A DNA stretch of 7,465 nucleotides from Bacillota bacterium (GCA_021820825.1 JAKADD010000121.1:1-7465), one strand, 5' to 3'; positions 1 through 6,570 are shown, counted from the stretch's first letter. Program-made: numbers and translations. Notes: a model not told the origin generated them from the sequence alone.

Positions 1-1457
1 AAAAAGGGAAATACACCGCTCGGGAACGGATTGATCTGCTGCTTGACGAGGGATCGTTCCGTGAAATCGGAGCGTTTGTGGAACATCGCGGCTCCAATTT
101 TGGAATGGCCGAGATCGCAGCGCCTGCTGAAGGCGTCGTCACAGGCTGGGGTAAAATAGATGGCCGCGCGGTGTATGTATTTGCCCAGGATTTCACGGTG
201 TTTGGCGGTGCGTTAGGAGAAATGCACGGGCAGAAGATTGCCCGTTTGATGGATCTGGCAGCCAGGAACGGGGCTCCGATTATCGGCCTCAACGACTCGG
301 GAGGGGCGCGCATCCAGGAGGGCGTCGTCTCGCTGGACGGCTATGGCCACGTCTTCCACCGGAACTCGATCTACAGCGGAGTGGTGCCGCAAATCTCAGT
401 GATCATGGGTCCCTGCGCAGGGGGCGCAGTCTACTCGCCAGCCATCACCGATTTCATCTTTATGGTGGAGCAGACGAGTCAGATGTTTATCACCGGTCCC
501 AAAGTCATTGGCACTGTAACAGGAGAAGTGATCTCCTCAGAGGATCTGGGTGGAGCGCGGGTGCACGCTACGCAGAGCGGCGTGGCGCATTTCACGGGGG
601 CTTCGGAAGAAGAAACGCTCGCCATGGTGCGCAGGCTGTTGTCCTTTTTGCCGAGCAGTCACAAGGATAGTCCGCCAGTGGTGAATCCGGATGAGGACGT
701 CTCAGACAATGAAGAATTGCTGTCGGTGGTGCCTGTTGACAGCACTCGCGTCTACGATGTGCTGGAAGTGATTCACCGCGTGGTGGATCACAGCGATTTT
801 TGTGAAGTGGCTCCGGTCTTTGCGAGAAATGCGGTGGTCGGTTTTGCGCGCATGCAAGGTCACACCGTAGGCATTATTGCCAATCAGCCAAAGTTTCGGG
901 CAGGCGGGCTGGACATCGATTCTTCAGATAAGATTGCCCGTTTTATCCGTTTCTGCGATTCGTTCAACATTCCTTTGCTGACATTCGAAGATGTGACCGG
1001 ATTCATTCCCGGCATTTCGCAGGAACACCATGGCATCATACGCCATGGAGCGAAGATTCTGTATGCGTACAGTGAAGCCACGGTGCCAAAAATCACTTTG
1101 ATCACGCGCAAGGCATATGGTGGAGCGTATGTTGCCCTGAATTCCAAAGCCATCGGGGCCGATCTTGTGCTGGCCTGGCCGACTGCAGAGGTTGCCGTGA
1201 TGGGGTCGGAAGGCGCGGCCAATATTATATTTGCGAAAGAGATTGCGCAGAGCGCCGATCCGGAGACGATGCGCGCGCGCAAGATTGCGGAGTACAAAAA
1301 GCGGTTCGCAAATCCGTACATCGCCGCCGCCGCAGGAATGATTGATGACGTCATCGATCCGCGGGAGACGCGGTCCAAACTGCTGGATGCGCTGAACATG
1401 CTGCGCAACAAGGCGGAGCTGCGACCAACGAAAAAACACGGCAACATGCCCCTGTAA
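1..1457 (+). CDS. mmdA: Acyl-CoA carboxylase carboxyltransferase subunit (MmdA/PccB/YqjD family), 5' partial
   Basis: Carboxyltransferase subunit of a biotin-dependent acyl-CoA carboxylase or decarboxylase. It moves carboxyl between carboxybiotin and a short-chain acyl-CoA such as propionyl-CoA/methylmalonyl-CoA. The frame is open from base 3, where the conserved KGKYTARERIDLLLD segment is read, so the GTG at 78 is not the start; I estimate 25–30 N-terminal residues lie outside the window. Seen: SGGARIQEG (from base 297) and GPCAGGAVYSP (from base 408) in the N-terminal crotonase-like half; AYGGAY (from base 1113) and WPTAEVAVMG in the C-terminal half. The glycine pairs in these loops form the oxyanion holes in the family. 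The protein ends HGNMPL, typical of PccB/MmdA. The residue after AYGGAY is Val rather than the Asp described for actinobacterial propionyl-CoA carboxylases, so the acyl substrate is not certain. The M20 peptidase gene follows after 41 nt, as yqjD–yqjE in Bacillus, probably as one operon. Confidence 0.95.
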   Translation, partial: KGKYTARERIDLLLDEGSFREIGAFVEHRGSNFGMAEIAAPAEGVVTGWGKIDGRAVYVFAQDFTVFGGALGEMHGQKIARLMDLAARNGAPIIGLNDSGGARIQEGVVSLDGYGHVFHRNSIYSGVVPQISVIMGPCAGGAVYSPAITDFIFMVEQTSQMFITGPKVIGTVTGEVISSEDLGGARVHATQSGVAHFTGASEEETLAMVRRLLSFLPSSHKDSPPVVNPDEDVSDNEELLSVVPVDSTRVYDVLEVIHRVVDHSDFCEVAPVFARNAVVGFARMQGHTVGIIANQPKFRAGGLDIDSSDKIARFIRFCDSFNIPLLTFEDVTGFIPGISQEHHGIIRHGAKILYAYSEATVPKITLITRKAYGGAYVALNSKAIGADLVLAWPTAEVAVMGSEGAANIIFAKEIAQSADPETMRARKIAEYKKRFANPYIAAAAGMIDDVIDPRETRSKLLDALNMLRNKAELRPTKKHGNMPL

Positions 1458-1484
1458 GGTTTGCCGGGCGGACAAGGGTAGAAT

Positions 1485-1489
1485 GGAGG
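1485..1489 (+). promoter_or_regulatory. Ribosome-binding site of the M20 peptidase gene
   Basis: GGAGG lies 9 nt before the ATG at 1499. It selects that ATG over the closer ATG at 1494, whose frame closes after 13 codons, and over the in-frame ATG at 1511. Confidence 0.8.
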
Positions 1490-1498
1490 CGGAATGAA

Positions 1499-2644
1499 AT
1501 GGAAACTGCAATGGGAATTGACCGGGAAAGGCTGATCGCAGATTTCATGACACTTGTATCCATCGGCAGTCATTCCCGTGACGAAGCGAATATGGCCGCG
1601 TATATCCGCGGCGTCGCCGAAGAATTGGGCTATCTTGCGGAGGAAGACGGGGCCGCTGAAATAGTAGGCGGCAATTCCGGCAACCTGATCATTCGCGTTC
1701 CGGGCAATGCGGCCAGATCGACCGTGCTCCTGATGGCTCACATGGACACTGTGGTTCCCGGTCATGGCGTGCAGCCCATTCGCCATGCTGACCGCATCAC
1801 AAGCGACGGCAAAACCGTTCTCGGTGCGGATGACAAGGCCGGTGTCGCAGGTCTGTTACATATGTTGCGTGTATTATCCGCGACAGGGGAAGATCACCCA
1901 CCGCTTGAAATTGTGTTCACCGTCTGTGAGGAAGTCGGACTGCAGGGTGCAAAAGCGCTTGACCGCAAACTGTTGCAGTCGGCGTACGGATTCGTATTTG
2001 ATTCCAGTGGGCCGCTTGGTTTCGTCGTGACAGAAGGGCCTGCTCTGGCAAAGATGGAGGCCAGAGTCCACGGGCGCGCCGCCCATGCAGGTGTGGCTCC
2101 GGAAAAAGGAGTCAGCGCCATTGTGGTCGCGGCGGAGGCGATCAGCGCCATGCGGATGGGGCGCGTTAACGAACGCACAACGGCCAATATCGGGCAGATC
2201 AAGGGCGGATTTGCGACCAACATCGTCTGCGATCTCGTGGAAATTTTTGCGGAAGCGCGCAGCCTGGACACGGAGCAGCTGCAATCCCAGTGCGGGCACA
2301 TGACAGAGGTTTTACAGCATACGGCGGAGCGCCACGGCGTTACGGCAGAAGTCGAGTGGCAGGACAGCTACCCCGCGTTCTCTTTGCCTGCGGATTCGTC
2401 CCTGCGGCTGGTTGTCAAACAGGCGATGTCAGAATTGGGCATTACTCCGATGTTTGCGCCCACCGGCGGCGGCAGTGACGCGAATGTGGTATCGGGGAAA
2501 GGGATTCCTGTGCTCAACATCGCTGTCGGTTACCACCAGATTCATACGCTGGAAGAGTGGATCTCTCTCGACGACCTGTGTCTCGCAGCCGAACTGATGC
2601 TGCGCATTGTTCGCGTCAGCGGCGAGATTGACGTTCGCGTCTGA
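1499..2644 (+). CDS. yqjE: M20 family metallopeptidase, peptidase T-like (YqjE family)
   Basis: Predicted cytoplasmic two-zinc aminopeptidase of the PepT-like M20 group, 381 aa, a full length for the family. All expected active-site elements are present: AHMDT with metal ligand His81 and Asp83, GADDK with bridging Asp111, CEEVG with catalytic Glu144 and ligand Glu145, FDSSG with Asp168, and the C-terminal IHTLEEW with His349. The lid/dimerisation domain inserted at about 180–295 carries the usual RAAHAG motif (His196). TGGGSDAN (322–329) is the typical C-terminal glycine loop. Start chosen by the GGAGG 9 nt upstream. It sits 41 nt behind the carboxyltransferase gene, with no terminator between, so co-transcription is likely. 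The metabolic link between the two is unknown; the real substrate (a tripeptide or another amidated compound) cannot be read from sequence. The last 29 nt overlap the 3' end of the opposing UbiB-like gene. Confidence 0.93.
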   Translation: METAMGIDRERLIADFMTLVSIGSHSRDEANMAAYIRGVAEELGYLAEEDGAAEIVGGNSGNLIIRVPGNAARSTVLLMAHMDTVVPGHGVQPIRHADRITSDGKTVLGADDKAGVAGLLHMLRVLSATGEDHPPLEIVFTVCEEVGLQGAKALDRKLLQSAYGFVFDSSGPLGFVVTEGPALAKMEARVHGRAAHAGVAPEKGVSAIVVAAEAISAMRMGRVNERTTANIGQIKGGFATNIVCDLVEIFAEARSLDTEQLQSQCGHMTEVLQHTAERHGVTAEVEWQDSYPAFSLPADSSLRLVVKQAMSELGITPMFAPTGGGSDANVVSGKGIPVLNIAVGYHQIHTLEEWISLDDLCLAAELMLRIVRVSGEIDVRV

Positions 2645-4385
2645 ACGCTTCTTCGGTTCCCTGAGTGTTTTTTACTGCAGCCACAAGGAAAGCGAGCGCC
2701 GCCGCCGCGCCGATAACAGCCAGCAAAAGATGGCCGACGGCGAGGGCAGACCATCCCTGAACGGCAAAAAATCCTGCGCCAATCAACCATGCGACGCGAT
2801 TGATCAGACGGTGAAAAGTATGTGCGCGGATTGTGTCATGAATGTGTTCGACGCGAAAGTGACCAGTTGCCAGTCGTTCGGCTATGCCCAGCAGCGATTG
2901 CGGCAATTGCCGAAATGGACTCGCCAGTCGCCATAATAACCGTAAAATCGCTACGATGCGATCGACTGACAGCAGATCGGAGAACTGTCCGATGTCGCCT
3001 AACAGATCAGACTCGGAGTGGGCGGCGCTGTTTCGCGCACTGCCCGCCGCACTTTCACGCGTCTGTTCACGGCCCGCCGAAAGAAGAAACGGCTGCATGA
3101 TGCGCAAAAATGGCGTTTGCCCGTCCAGTTCTGTGGCAACGCCTACGATGAGGCTTGCGGCGCGTCCCAGAAAGGTAAGATGGTAGGGCAACTGAACTGG
3201 CTGTTCGTAAACGAACGCCTGCAGCGTCTTCAGAATCTGCTGTATGACTTCGTCGTTGATATTGTCCAACAAGTGATTGCTAAAATAGGGGCTCATCAGT
3301 TCGGAGAGCGACTGAAACAGGGTTTCCGCGTCTGCCTCGGGAAAGACAAGCACGCCCATGTCGCGAAGCGCGGTTAGCATCTTGCGGGCGTCTTCCTCCA
3401 CAATCGCTCGCAAAAAGTTGCGCAATCCTTCACGGTTTCCCTGATCAATGCGTCCCATCATGCCAAAATCGAGAATGACCAAATCACCGTTTTCCTGAAG
3501 CAGAACATTGCCCGGATGAGGGTCGGCATGGAAAAATCCGTCCACCATGACCTGATAGAGGAAGGACTGCACATACCTTCGGGCCACGTCGCTCGGTTGC
3601 AGACCGTGCGCGGCCATGAAGGCGGCGTCGGTGACTCTGACTCCTTCCACGTATTCCATGACAAGAACGCGAGGTCTCGTCAGTTCGGTGAACACCGTGG
3701 GGATTCTGATGCGCGGTCTACCCTCAAAATTGCGCCGGAACTCCGTGAGATGAGACGCCTCCGTATAGTAGTCGAGTTCTTCGAGTGTCGTGCGCGCCAC
3801 TTCCTCATGAATTGCCAGAAGATCGACGCGGGCGCGAACGGCCTTGAACTGACCTGCCATCCAGACGACCAATTTGGTCGCGGTAAGATCGGCGTAGATC
3901 AACTTTTCGATGCCAGGGCGCTGTATTTTAACGGCGACCTGTTCTCCAGTCGGCAACAGGGCAAGGTGCACCTGACCCAGCGACGCCGCAGCAAGAGGCG
4001 TTTCTTCGATGGACTTGAAATAAATGCTCAGATTGCTTCCGTAGGAGGCGATGAGCTGTTTTTTGATTTCTGCGTAGGGCACTGGATTGATGCGATCCTG
4101 CAACTGTTCGAGTTCTTCAATAAATGGTTTCGGCATCAAATCCGCCCGCGCGCTCAAAAACTGCCCCAGTTTGATCAGCATGCCCTCCAGTTCGAGGGCG
4201 GTCTGGCGCAGTGTCCGCGCCTGGGTGCGCCACAAACTGTTCCATACGGCGTCAGGCAATGCGCTGCCGCGGCGCTGTTCTTTTTTATGGTAGCGCCAGA
4301 TTTGCCAGAAGAAGAGAAGGCTCATCGTGACGATACGAAATACCCGATAAACTCTAATTCGCTTGCAGTTGTCTCGTATGCGCAC
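2616..4385 (-). CDS. UbiB/ABC1/ADCK atypical protein kinase-like protein
   Basis: Member of the ABC1/UbiB family of atypical kinases/ATPases, 589 aa. Family members support isoprenoid quinone biosynthesis or lipid homeostasis, usually at the membrane. In order: the KxGQ motif (Lys72-Leu-Gly-Gln75), followed by the family's SARADLMP segment; an Ala-rich nucleotide loop AAAS (132–135) in place of the Gly-rich loop of normal kinases; AVKIQRP with Lys153; the ExD motif (Glu203, Asp205); the catalytic HADPHPGN (286–293); metal-binding DFG (306–308). A Ser/Ala-rich polar linker covers about 437–460, and two hydrophobic helices (about 530–547 and 549–571) form the usual C-terminal membrane hairpin. 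The GTG start is supported by GGAGG 7 nt upstream; the ATG at residue 21 lacks this. Transcribed alone from its own promoter. Because Bacillota generally use menaquinone rather than ubiquinone, a UbiB role in ubiquinone synthesis should not be assumed; I give no gene symbol. Confidence 0.95.
   Translation of the reverse strand: MRIRDNCKRIRVYRVFRIVTMSLLFFWQIWRYHKKEQRRGSALPDAVWNSLWRTQARTLRQTALELEGMLIKLGQFLSARADLMPKPFIEELEQLQDRINPVPYAEIKKQLIASYGSNLSIYFKSIEETPLAAASLGQVHLALLPTGEQVAVKIQRPGIEKLIYADLTATKLVVWMAGQFKAVRARVDLLAIHEEVARTTLEELDYYTEASHLTEFRRNFEGRPRIRIPTVFTELTRPRVLVMEYVEGVRVTDAAFMAAHGLQPSDVARRYVQSFLYQVMVDGFFHADPHPGNVLLQENGDLVILDFGMMGRIDQGNREGLRNFLRAIVEEDARKMLTALRDMGVLVFPEADAETLFQSLSELMSPYFSNHLLDNINDEVIQQILKTLQAFVYEQPVQLPYHLTFLGRAASLIVGVATELDGQTPFLRIMQPFLLSAGREQTRESAAGSARNSAAHSESDLLGDIGQFSDLLSVDRIVAILRLLWRLASPFRQLPQSLLGIAERLATGHFRVEHIHDTIRAHTFHRLINRVAWLIGAGFFAVQGWSALAVGHLLLAVIGAAAALAFLVAAVKNTQGTEEAFRRERQSRR
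2644..2673 (+). terminator. Weak candidate intrinsic terminator after yqjE
   Basis: AACGCTT (2644–2650) can pair with GAGTGTT (2663–2669), using two G·U pairs, and a run of six T (2668–2673) overlaps and follows the stem. It begins at the yqjE stop codon and lies inside the 3' end of the opposing UbiB-like gene. The stem is short and wobble-rich, so this is only a candidate. Confidence 0.3.
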
Positions 4386-4392
4386 GGTACTT

Positions 4393-4397
4393 CCTCC
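4393..4397 (-). promoter_or_regulatory. Ribosome-binding site of the UbiB-like gene
   Basis: On the minus strand GGGAGGAAG precedes the GTG at 4385, with 7 nt between GGAGG and the start codon. This decides for GTG over the internal ATG 20 codons later. Confidence 0.8.
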
Positions 4398-4402
4398 CGG
4401 AA

Positions 4403-4422
4403 CATGGACTCACCTGTCCATG
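4403..4422. repeat. Inverted repeat over −10/start region of the UbiB-like promoter (operator-like)
   Basis: CATGGAC (4403–4409) and GTCCATG (4416–4422) are a perfect 7-bp inverted repeat with a 6-nt centre TCACCT. It covers the end of the −10 element and the predicted transcription start, the position expected for a repressor operator. Because the predicted start falls in the centre, it is more likely a DNA dyad than an RNA hairpin. No regulator can be named. Confidence 0.45.
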
Positions 4423-4448
4423 GTATCCTGCAACAGGAGTGCCGTCAA
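4420..4448 (-). promoter_or_regulatory. Sigma-A-like promoter of the UbiB-like gene
   Basis: On the minus strand TTGACG (4443–4448) and TACCAT (4420–4425) are separated by exactly 17 nt. They match the −35 consensus at five of six positions and the −10 consensus at four of six. Predicted transcription start is near 4413, leaving a leader of about 28 nt that contains the ribosome-binding site. It lies between the small gene ending at 4519 and the UbiB-like gene, so the latter need not depend on upstream transcription. Confidence 0.6.
4426..4438. repeat. Short dyad within the −35/−10 spacer
   Basis: TCCTG-CAA-CAGGA is a perfect 5-bp inverted repeat with a 3-nt centre, located inside the 17-nt spacer of the UbiB-like promoter. 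Spacer dyads are typical of MerR-type activators, but those normally use 19–20 nt spacers, so the meaning is open. Such short dyads also arise by chance. Confidence 0.3.
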
Positions 4449-4518
4449 ACTCTGCGGCAGTCGCGTGACAGTCGCGCGGGGCGTCCGCTTGCATCCATAA
4501 GGTGTCAGCGGAACCGCT

Positions 4519-4737
4519 TCATTGACGGTTAGGATGGCGCTGGTCAGGAAGGTCTGGCAAGTTGAGGCGCTCTGCATCGCGGAGCACATAAGAGTGAATC
4601 CTGCGGCTGATTGTCCTGTCTGCCAGTGCGGCGCGCAGAGTTATGCCGGACTCGCACCCCATGGACCGGATAAAATGCAGTACATCCTTGGCCCGCCCTG
4701 AGAGAGCGAATTTATTTTTGTGATAAAATACATGCAT
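4519..4737 (-). CDS. Small hypothetical protein, 72 aa
   Basis: I do not recognise this protein. It is supported as a gene mainly by its translation start: on the minus strand GGGGAGGA lies with GGAGG 7 nt before the ATG (4735–4737), one of the best ribosome-binding sites in the window, and the frame fills most of the gap between two real genes. The product is small and basic, with no signal peptide or membrane helix. An amphipathic stretch AKDVLHFIRSMG at about residues 16–27 is followed by an Arg-rich middle and a Pro/Asp/Arg tail. Its start codon overlaps the ATG proposed for nudF on the other strand, so at least one of those two starts is likely wrong. The UbiB-like gene follows on the same strand after 133 nt and has its own promoter. 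The remaining risk is that it is a chance ORF. Confidence 0.6.
   Translation of the reverse strand: MHVFYHKNKFALSGRAKDVLHFIRSMGCESGITLRAALADRTISRRIHSYVLRDAERLNLPDLPDQRHPNRQ
4721..4729 (+). promoter_or_regulatory. Candidate extended −10 promoter for nudF
   Basis: TGATAAAAT fits an extended −10 element (TG, one base, then TAAAAT, 5 of 6 matches to TATAAT). No good −35 hexamer is seen 16–18 nt upstream. The predicted transcription start is about 4736, which would make the ATG at 4736 leaderless or place the real start further downstream. It overlaps codons of the minus-strand small gene, in an AT-rich patch. Confidence 0.4.
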
Positions 4738-5338
4738 GGCTGATCCTCCCCACGCTGATGTCTATGTGGCGGTCGGGGAAGGTTATGCAACCGAGGAAAG
4801 ACGGTGCTGTACTTTGCATGAGCACAAGATAGACGGAAAGCGTGTATACGAAGGAAAGTTCATTTCCATGCGGGTCGATCGCGTTGAACTGCCAAACGGG
4901 CGCATTGCCACGCGAGAGGTGGTGGAACATCCTGGCGCCGTGGCTGTGCTGGCGCAAAGCGCTCCTGATACCGTGGTTCTGGTGCGCCAGTTTCGCTACC
5001 CGATCAACGAGTTGTCCCTGGAACTGCCCGCCGGCAAACTGGAACGGGGAGAGGATCCGTTGCAGGCCGCGCATCGCGAATTGGCGGAAGAAACGGGATA
5101 CACCGCAGGAAAAATGGAGTTTGTGATGTCGTTTTATTCCACACCAGGTTTTTCCGATGAACGGATGCACCTCTATCTGGCGACAGATTTACAGGCGGGG
5201 GAACCGCAGCCTGACGACGATGAGTTTGTCGATTGCCTCACTTTCGACCGTTCCACCCTGACTCGTATGATCCGCGACGGCGCGCTGGTGGACGCCAAAA
5301 CGCTTGTCGGATTGCTGTGGTGGCTGCAAATCCCATGA
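4736..5338 (+). CDS. nudF: ADP-ribose pyrophosphatase, Nudix hydrolase (NudF type)
   Basis: Cytoplasmic Nudix hydrolase predicted to cleave ADP-ribose to AMP and ribose-5-phosphate. The complete Nudix box, G-x5-E-x7-REUxEExGU, runs from Gly100 to Tyr122 with Glu106, Arg114-Glu115 and Glu118-Glu119, the metal-binding residues. Family signatures outside it are ELPNG, EHPGAVAVL, VRQFRYP, the STPGFSDE loop (135–142) typical of ADP-ribose pyrophosphatases, and the DDDEF acidic segment near 160–164. Family proteins are about 185 aa; this frame gives 200 aa, with roughly 22 extra N-terminal residues that look unlike the family. The ATG at 4736 has no ribosome-binding site. TTG at 4814 would give a family-like N-terminus (174 aa), but its nearest GAGG is 17 nt away. 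The start is therefore uncertain while the function is firm. Its stop overlaps the start of the endonuclease Q-like gene (ATGA), indicating an operon. Confidence 0.92.
   Translation: MADPPHADVYVAVGEGYATEERRCCTLHEHKIDGKRVYEGKFISMRVDRVELPNGRIATREVVEHPGAVAVLAQSAPDTVVLVRQFRYPINELSLELPAGKLERGEDPLQAAHRELAEETGYTAGKMEFVMSFYSTPGFSDERMHLYLATDLQAGEPQPDDDEFVDCLTFDRSTLTRMIRDGALVDAKTLVGLLWWLQIP
4745..4749 (-). promoter_or_regulatory. Ribosome-binding site of the small minus-strand gene
   Basis: CCTCC on the plus strand reads GGAGG on the minus strand, within GGGGAGGA and 7 nt before ATG at 4737. It falls inside the N-terminal codons of the long form of nudF, which argues that those codons may not be translated. 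Confidence 0.55.
5335..5338 (+). promoter_or_regulatory. ATGA stop/start overlap between nudF and yqxK
   Basis: The nudF stop TGA (5336–5338) overlaps the ATG (5335–5337) of the next gene by two bases. No strong Shine-Dalgarno precedes it (only GGTGG about 11 nt upstream), so re-initiation by terminating ribosomes is the likely mode of translation. Confidence 0.75.
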
Positions 5339-6534
5339 CAGACAGCGCAACCAGGCGTTTTTTTGTGGACGGGCACGTACACATCGGACGGGCTTCGCAA
5401 AACGAACCCATTAAAATTTCCGCTGCGCCGTCACTGACAGTCATGAGCGTCGTCGAACACGCGGTTCATGAAAAAGGGATCGACATGATCGGTCTGATCG
5501 ACGCGGTCACGCCGCCTGTGCTGCGCGATTTGCGTCTGCTTGTGGATGCAGGCGTTCTCCACCCCGTTGCCGGAGGAGGGCTTTCCTGGGAGGGGAAAGT
5601 GACGCTGCTGCTTGGCGCCGAGGTGGAGGTCGGCGGTCCGCGCGGGGGCGCGGCCCATTTTGGCGTATTCTTTCCGGATCTTGAGACACTGGGGGAGTTT
5701 TCCCGATGGCTCGGCGCCCGGCAAACCAATCCGAATTTATCCTCACAACGGGCGCAGAGCACGACAGCGACGGACCTGGCGACGGAAGTGAACGGGGAGG
5801 GCGGCATCGTCATCGTCAATCACGCATTCACTCCGCACAAGGGTCTCTATGGAAATTGTGTCGCCCACATGGCAGAGATGCTGCCGCCTTCTCTGGTATC
5901 GGCTGTCGAACTGGGTCTGTCGTCAGACACGCAAATGGCCGACCGCATCTCCGAACTTGCGACCACAACGTTTGTTACCAACAGCGACGCGCATTCGCTG
6001 CCAAAAATCGCCCGTGAGTACCACATTGCAAGCTTGCGGGAGCCGTCCTTTCGGGCCTACAGCGCGGCCCTGCGGCGCACAGGCGAAGAACGGATCGAAG
6101 CCAACGTGGGGCTGTGGCCGCCGCTTGGCAAATATCACCTGAGTGCGTGCCAGAATTGCGGGCGCTTATGGGAAAACGGCGCCGCTGGCTGTCCGGATTG
6201 TGGTTCGCAGCGATTTACGATGGGAGTATGGAACAGGCTTCAGAAGGTGGCTGATCTCGACACGCCGCAATCGCCGTTGCACAGGCCTCCCTACAGACAT
6301 CATGTGCCTCTTCAGTTTGTGCCTGGACTCGGACCCGCGAAACGCAAGAGTCTGCTGGCAGCCTTCCAGACAGAGATGAATATCCTGAATGACGTGTCTG
6401 TTGAAGACCTGATTCGTGTTGTGGGAGAAAAACTCGCGGCGCAGATCGATCAGGCTCGCACTGGCAACATGACACTCATTTCAGGAGGCGCCGGACGCTA
6501 CGGCAAAGTGGCCAGCGCAGAGCGCCTGTCCTAA
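5335..6534 (+). CDS. yqxK: Endonuclease Q-like PHP-domain DNA repair protein (YqxK family)
   Basis: 399 aa, endonuclease Q/YqxK family. Characterised members nick DNA 5' of deaminated bases such as uracil and hypoxanthine. PHP metallo-phosphoesterase domain: Asp12-Gly-His14-x-His16, GAEVE with Glu96, His108, NHAF with His163, and TNSDAH with Asp218 and His220. Next a four-cysteine zinc ribbon (Cys272, Cys275, Cys286, Cys289), then a helix-hairpin-helix DNA-binding motif around VPGLGPAKRKSL (329–340), and the family's C-terminal ARTG…GGAGRYGKV. The open frame extends back to ATG 5233, which I reject: that would overlap nudF by about 100 nt, while ATG 5335 couples with the nudF stop and leads directly into the conserved FFVDGHVHIG. 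Co-transcribed with nudF; both deal with damaged or by-product nucleotides, but a direct functional link is inference. Which base lesion is cut cannot be read from the sequence. Confidence 0.93.
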   Translation: MTDSATRRFFVDGHVHIGRASQNEPIKISAAPSLTVMSVVEHAVHEKGIDMIGLIDAVTPPVLRDLRLLVDAGVLHPVAGGGLSWEGKVTLLLGAEVEVGGPRGGAAHFGVFFPDLETLGEFSRWLGARQTNPNLSSQRAQSTTATDLATEVNGEGGIVIVNHAFTPHKGLYGNCVAHMAEMLPPSLVSAVELGLSSDTQMADRISELATTTFVTNSDAHSLPKIAREYHIASLREPSFRAYSAALRRTGEERIEANVGLWPPLGKYHLSACQNCGRLWENGAAGCPDCGSQRFTMGVWNRLQKVADLDTPQSPLHRPPYRHHVPLQFVPGLGPAKRKSLLAAFQTEMNILNDVSVEDLIRVVGEKLAAQIDQARTGNMTLISGGAGRYGKVASAERLS

Positions 6535-6570
6535 GCTCCCCTGACGCAACATAGCATGTTCTAGGGGAGC
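6535..6570. repeat. Inverted repeat A:B downstream of yqxK with nested dyad
   Basis: GCTCCCCT (6535–6542), immediately after the yqxK stop, is perfectly complementary to AGGGGAGC (6563–6570). Inside the loop AACAT (6548–6552) and ATGTT (6556–6560) form a second 5-bp stem with loop AGC. No T-run follows on the plus strand, so it is not a standard intrinsic terminator. It competes with the larger 6561–6615 stem for the same bases. Confidence 0.55.

Noticed and set aside
78..80. GTG at 78 as the start of the carboxyltransferase gene
   Set aside because: The frame upstream to the window edge encodes the conserved KGKYTARERIDLLLD segment of the family, so the gene begins outside the window.
884..1786. 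A 300-codon minus-strand frame spanning the mmdA–yqjE junction
   Set aside because: It is antisense to conserved carboxyltransferase and peptidase motifs and its translation is low-complexity without any family signature.
4508..4519. AGCGGAACCGCT palindrome at the end of the small minus-strand gene as a terminator
   Set aside because: The stem is only 4–5 bp with almost no loop and no T-run follows on the minus strand.
3516..4532. A 338-codon open frame on the plus strand opposite the UbiB-like gene
   Set aside because: Its translation has no recognisable domain, runs antisense across the highly conserved kinase motifs and on past the UbiB promoter, and has no convincing ribosome-binding site. 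It is a shadow of GC-rich codon use.
5233..5334. Upstream in-frame extension of the endonuclease Q-like gene
   Set aside because: It overlaps conserved nudF C-terminal codons, adds residues absent from the family, and the ATGA-coupled ATG at 5335 leads straight into the PHP motif.
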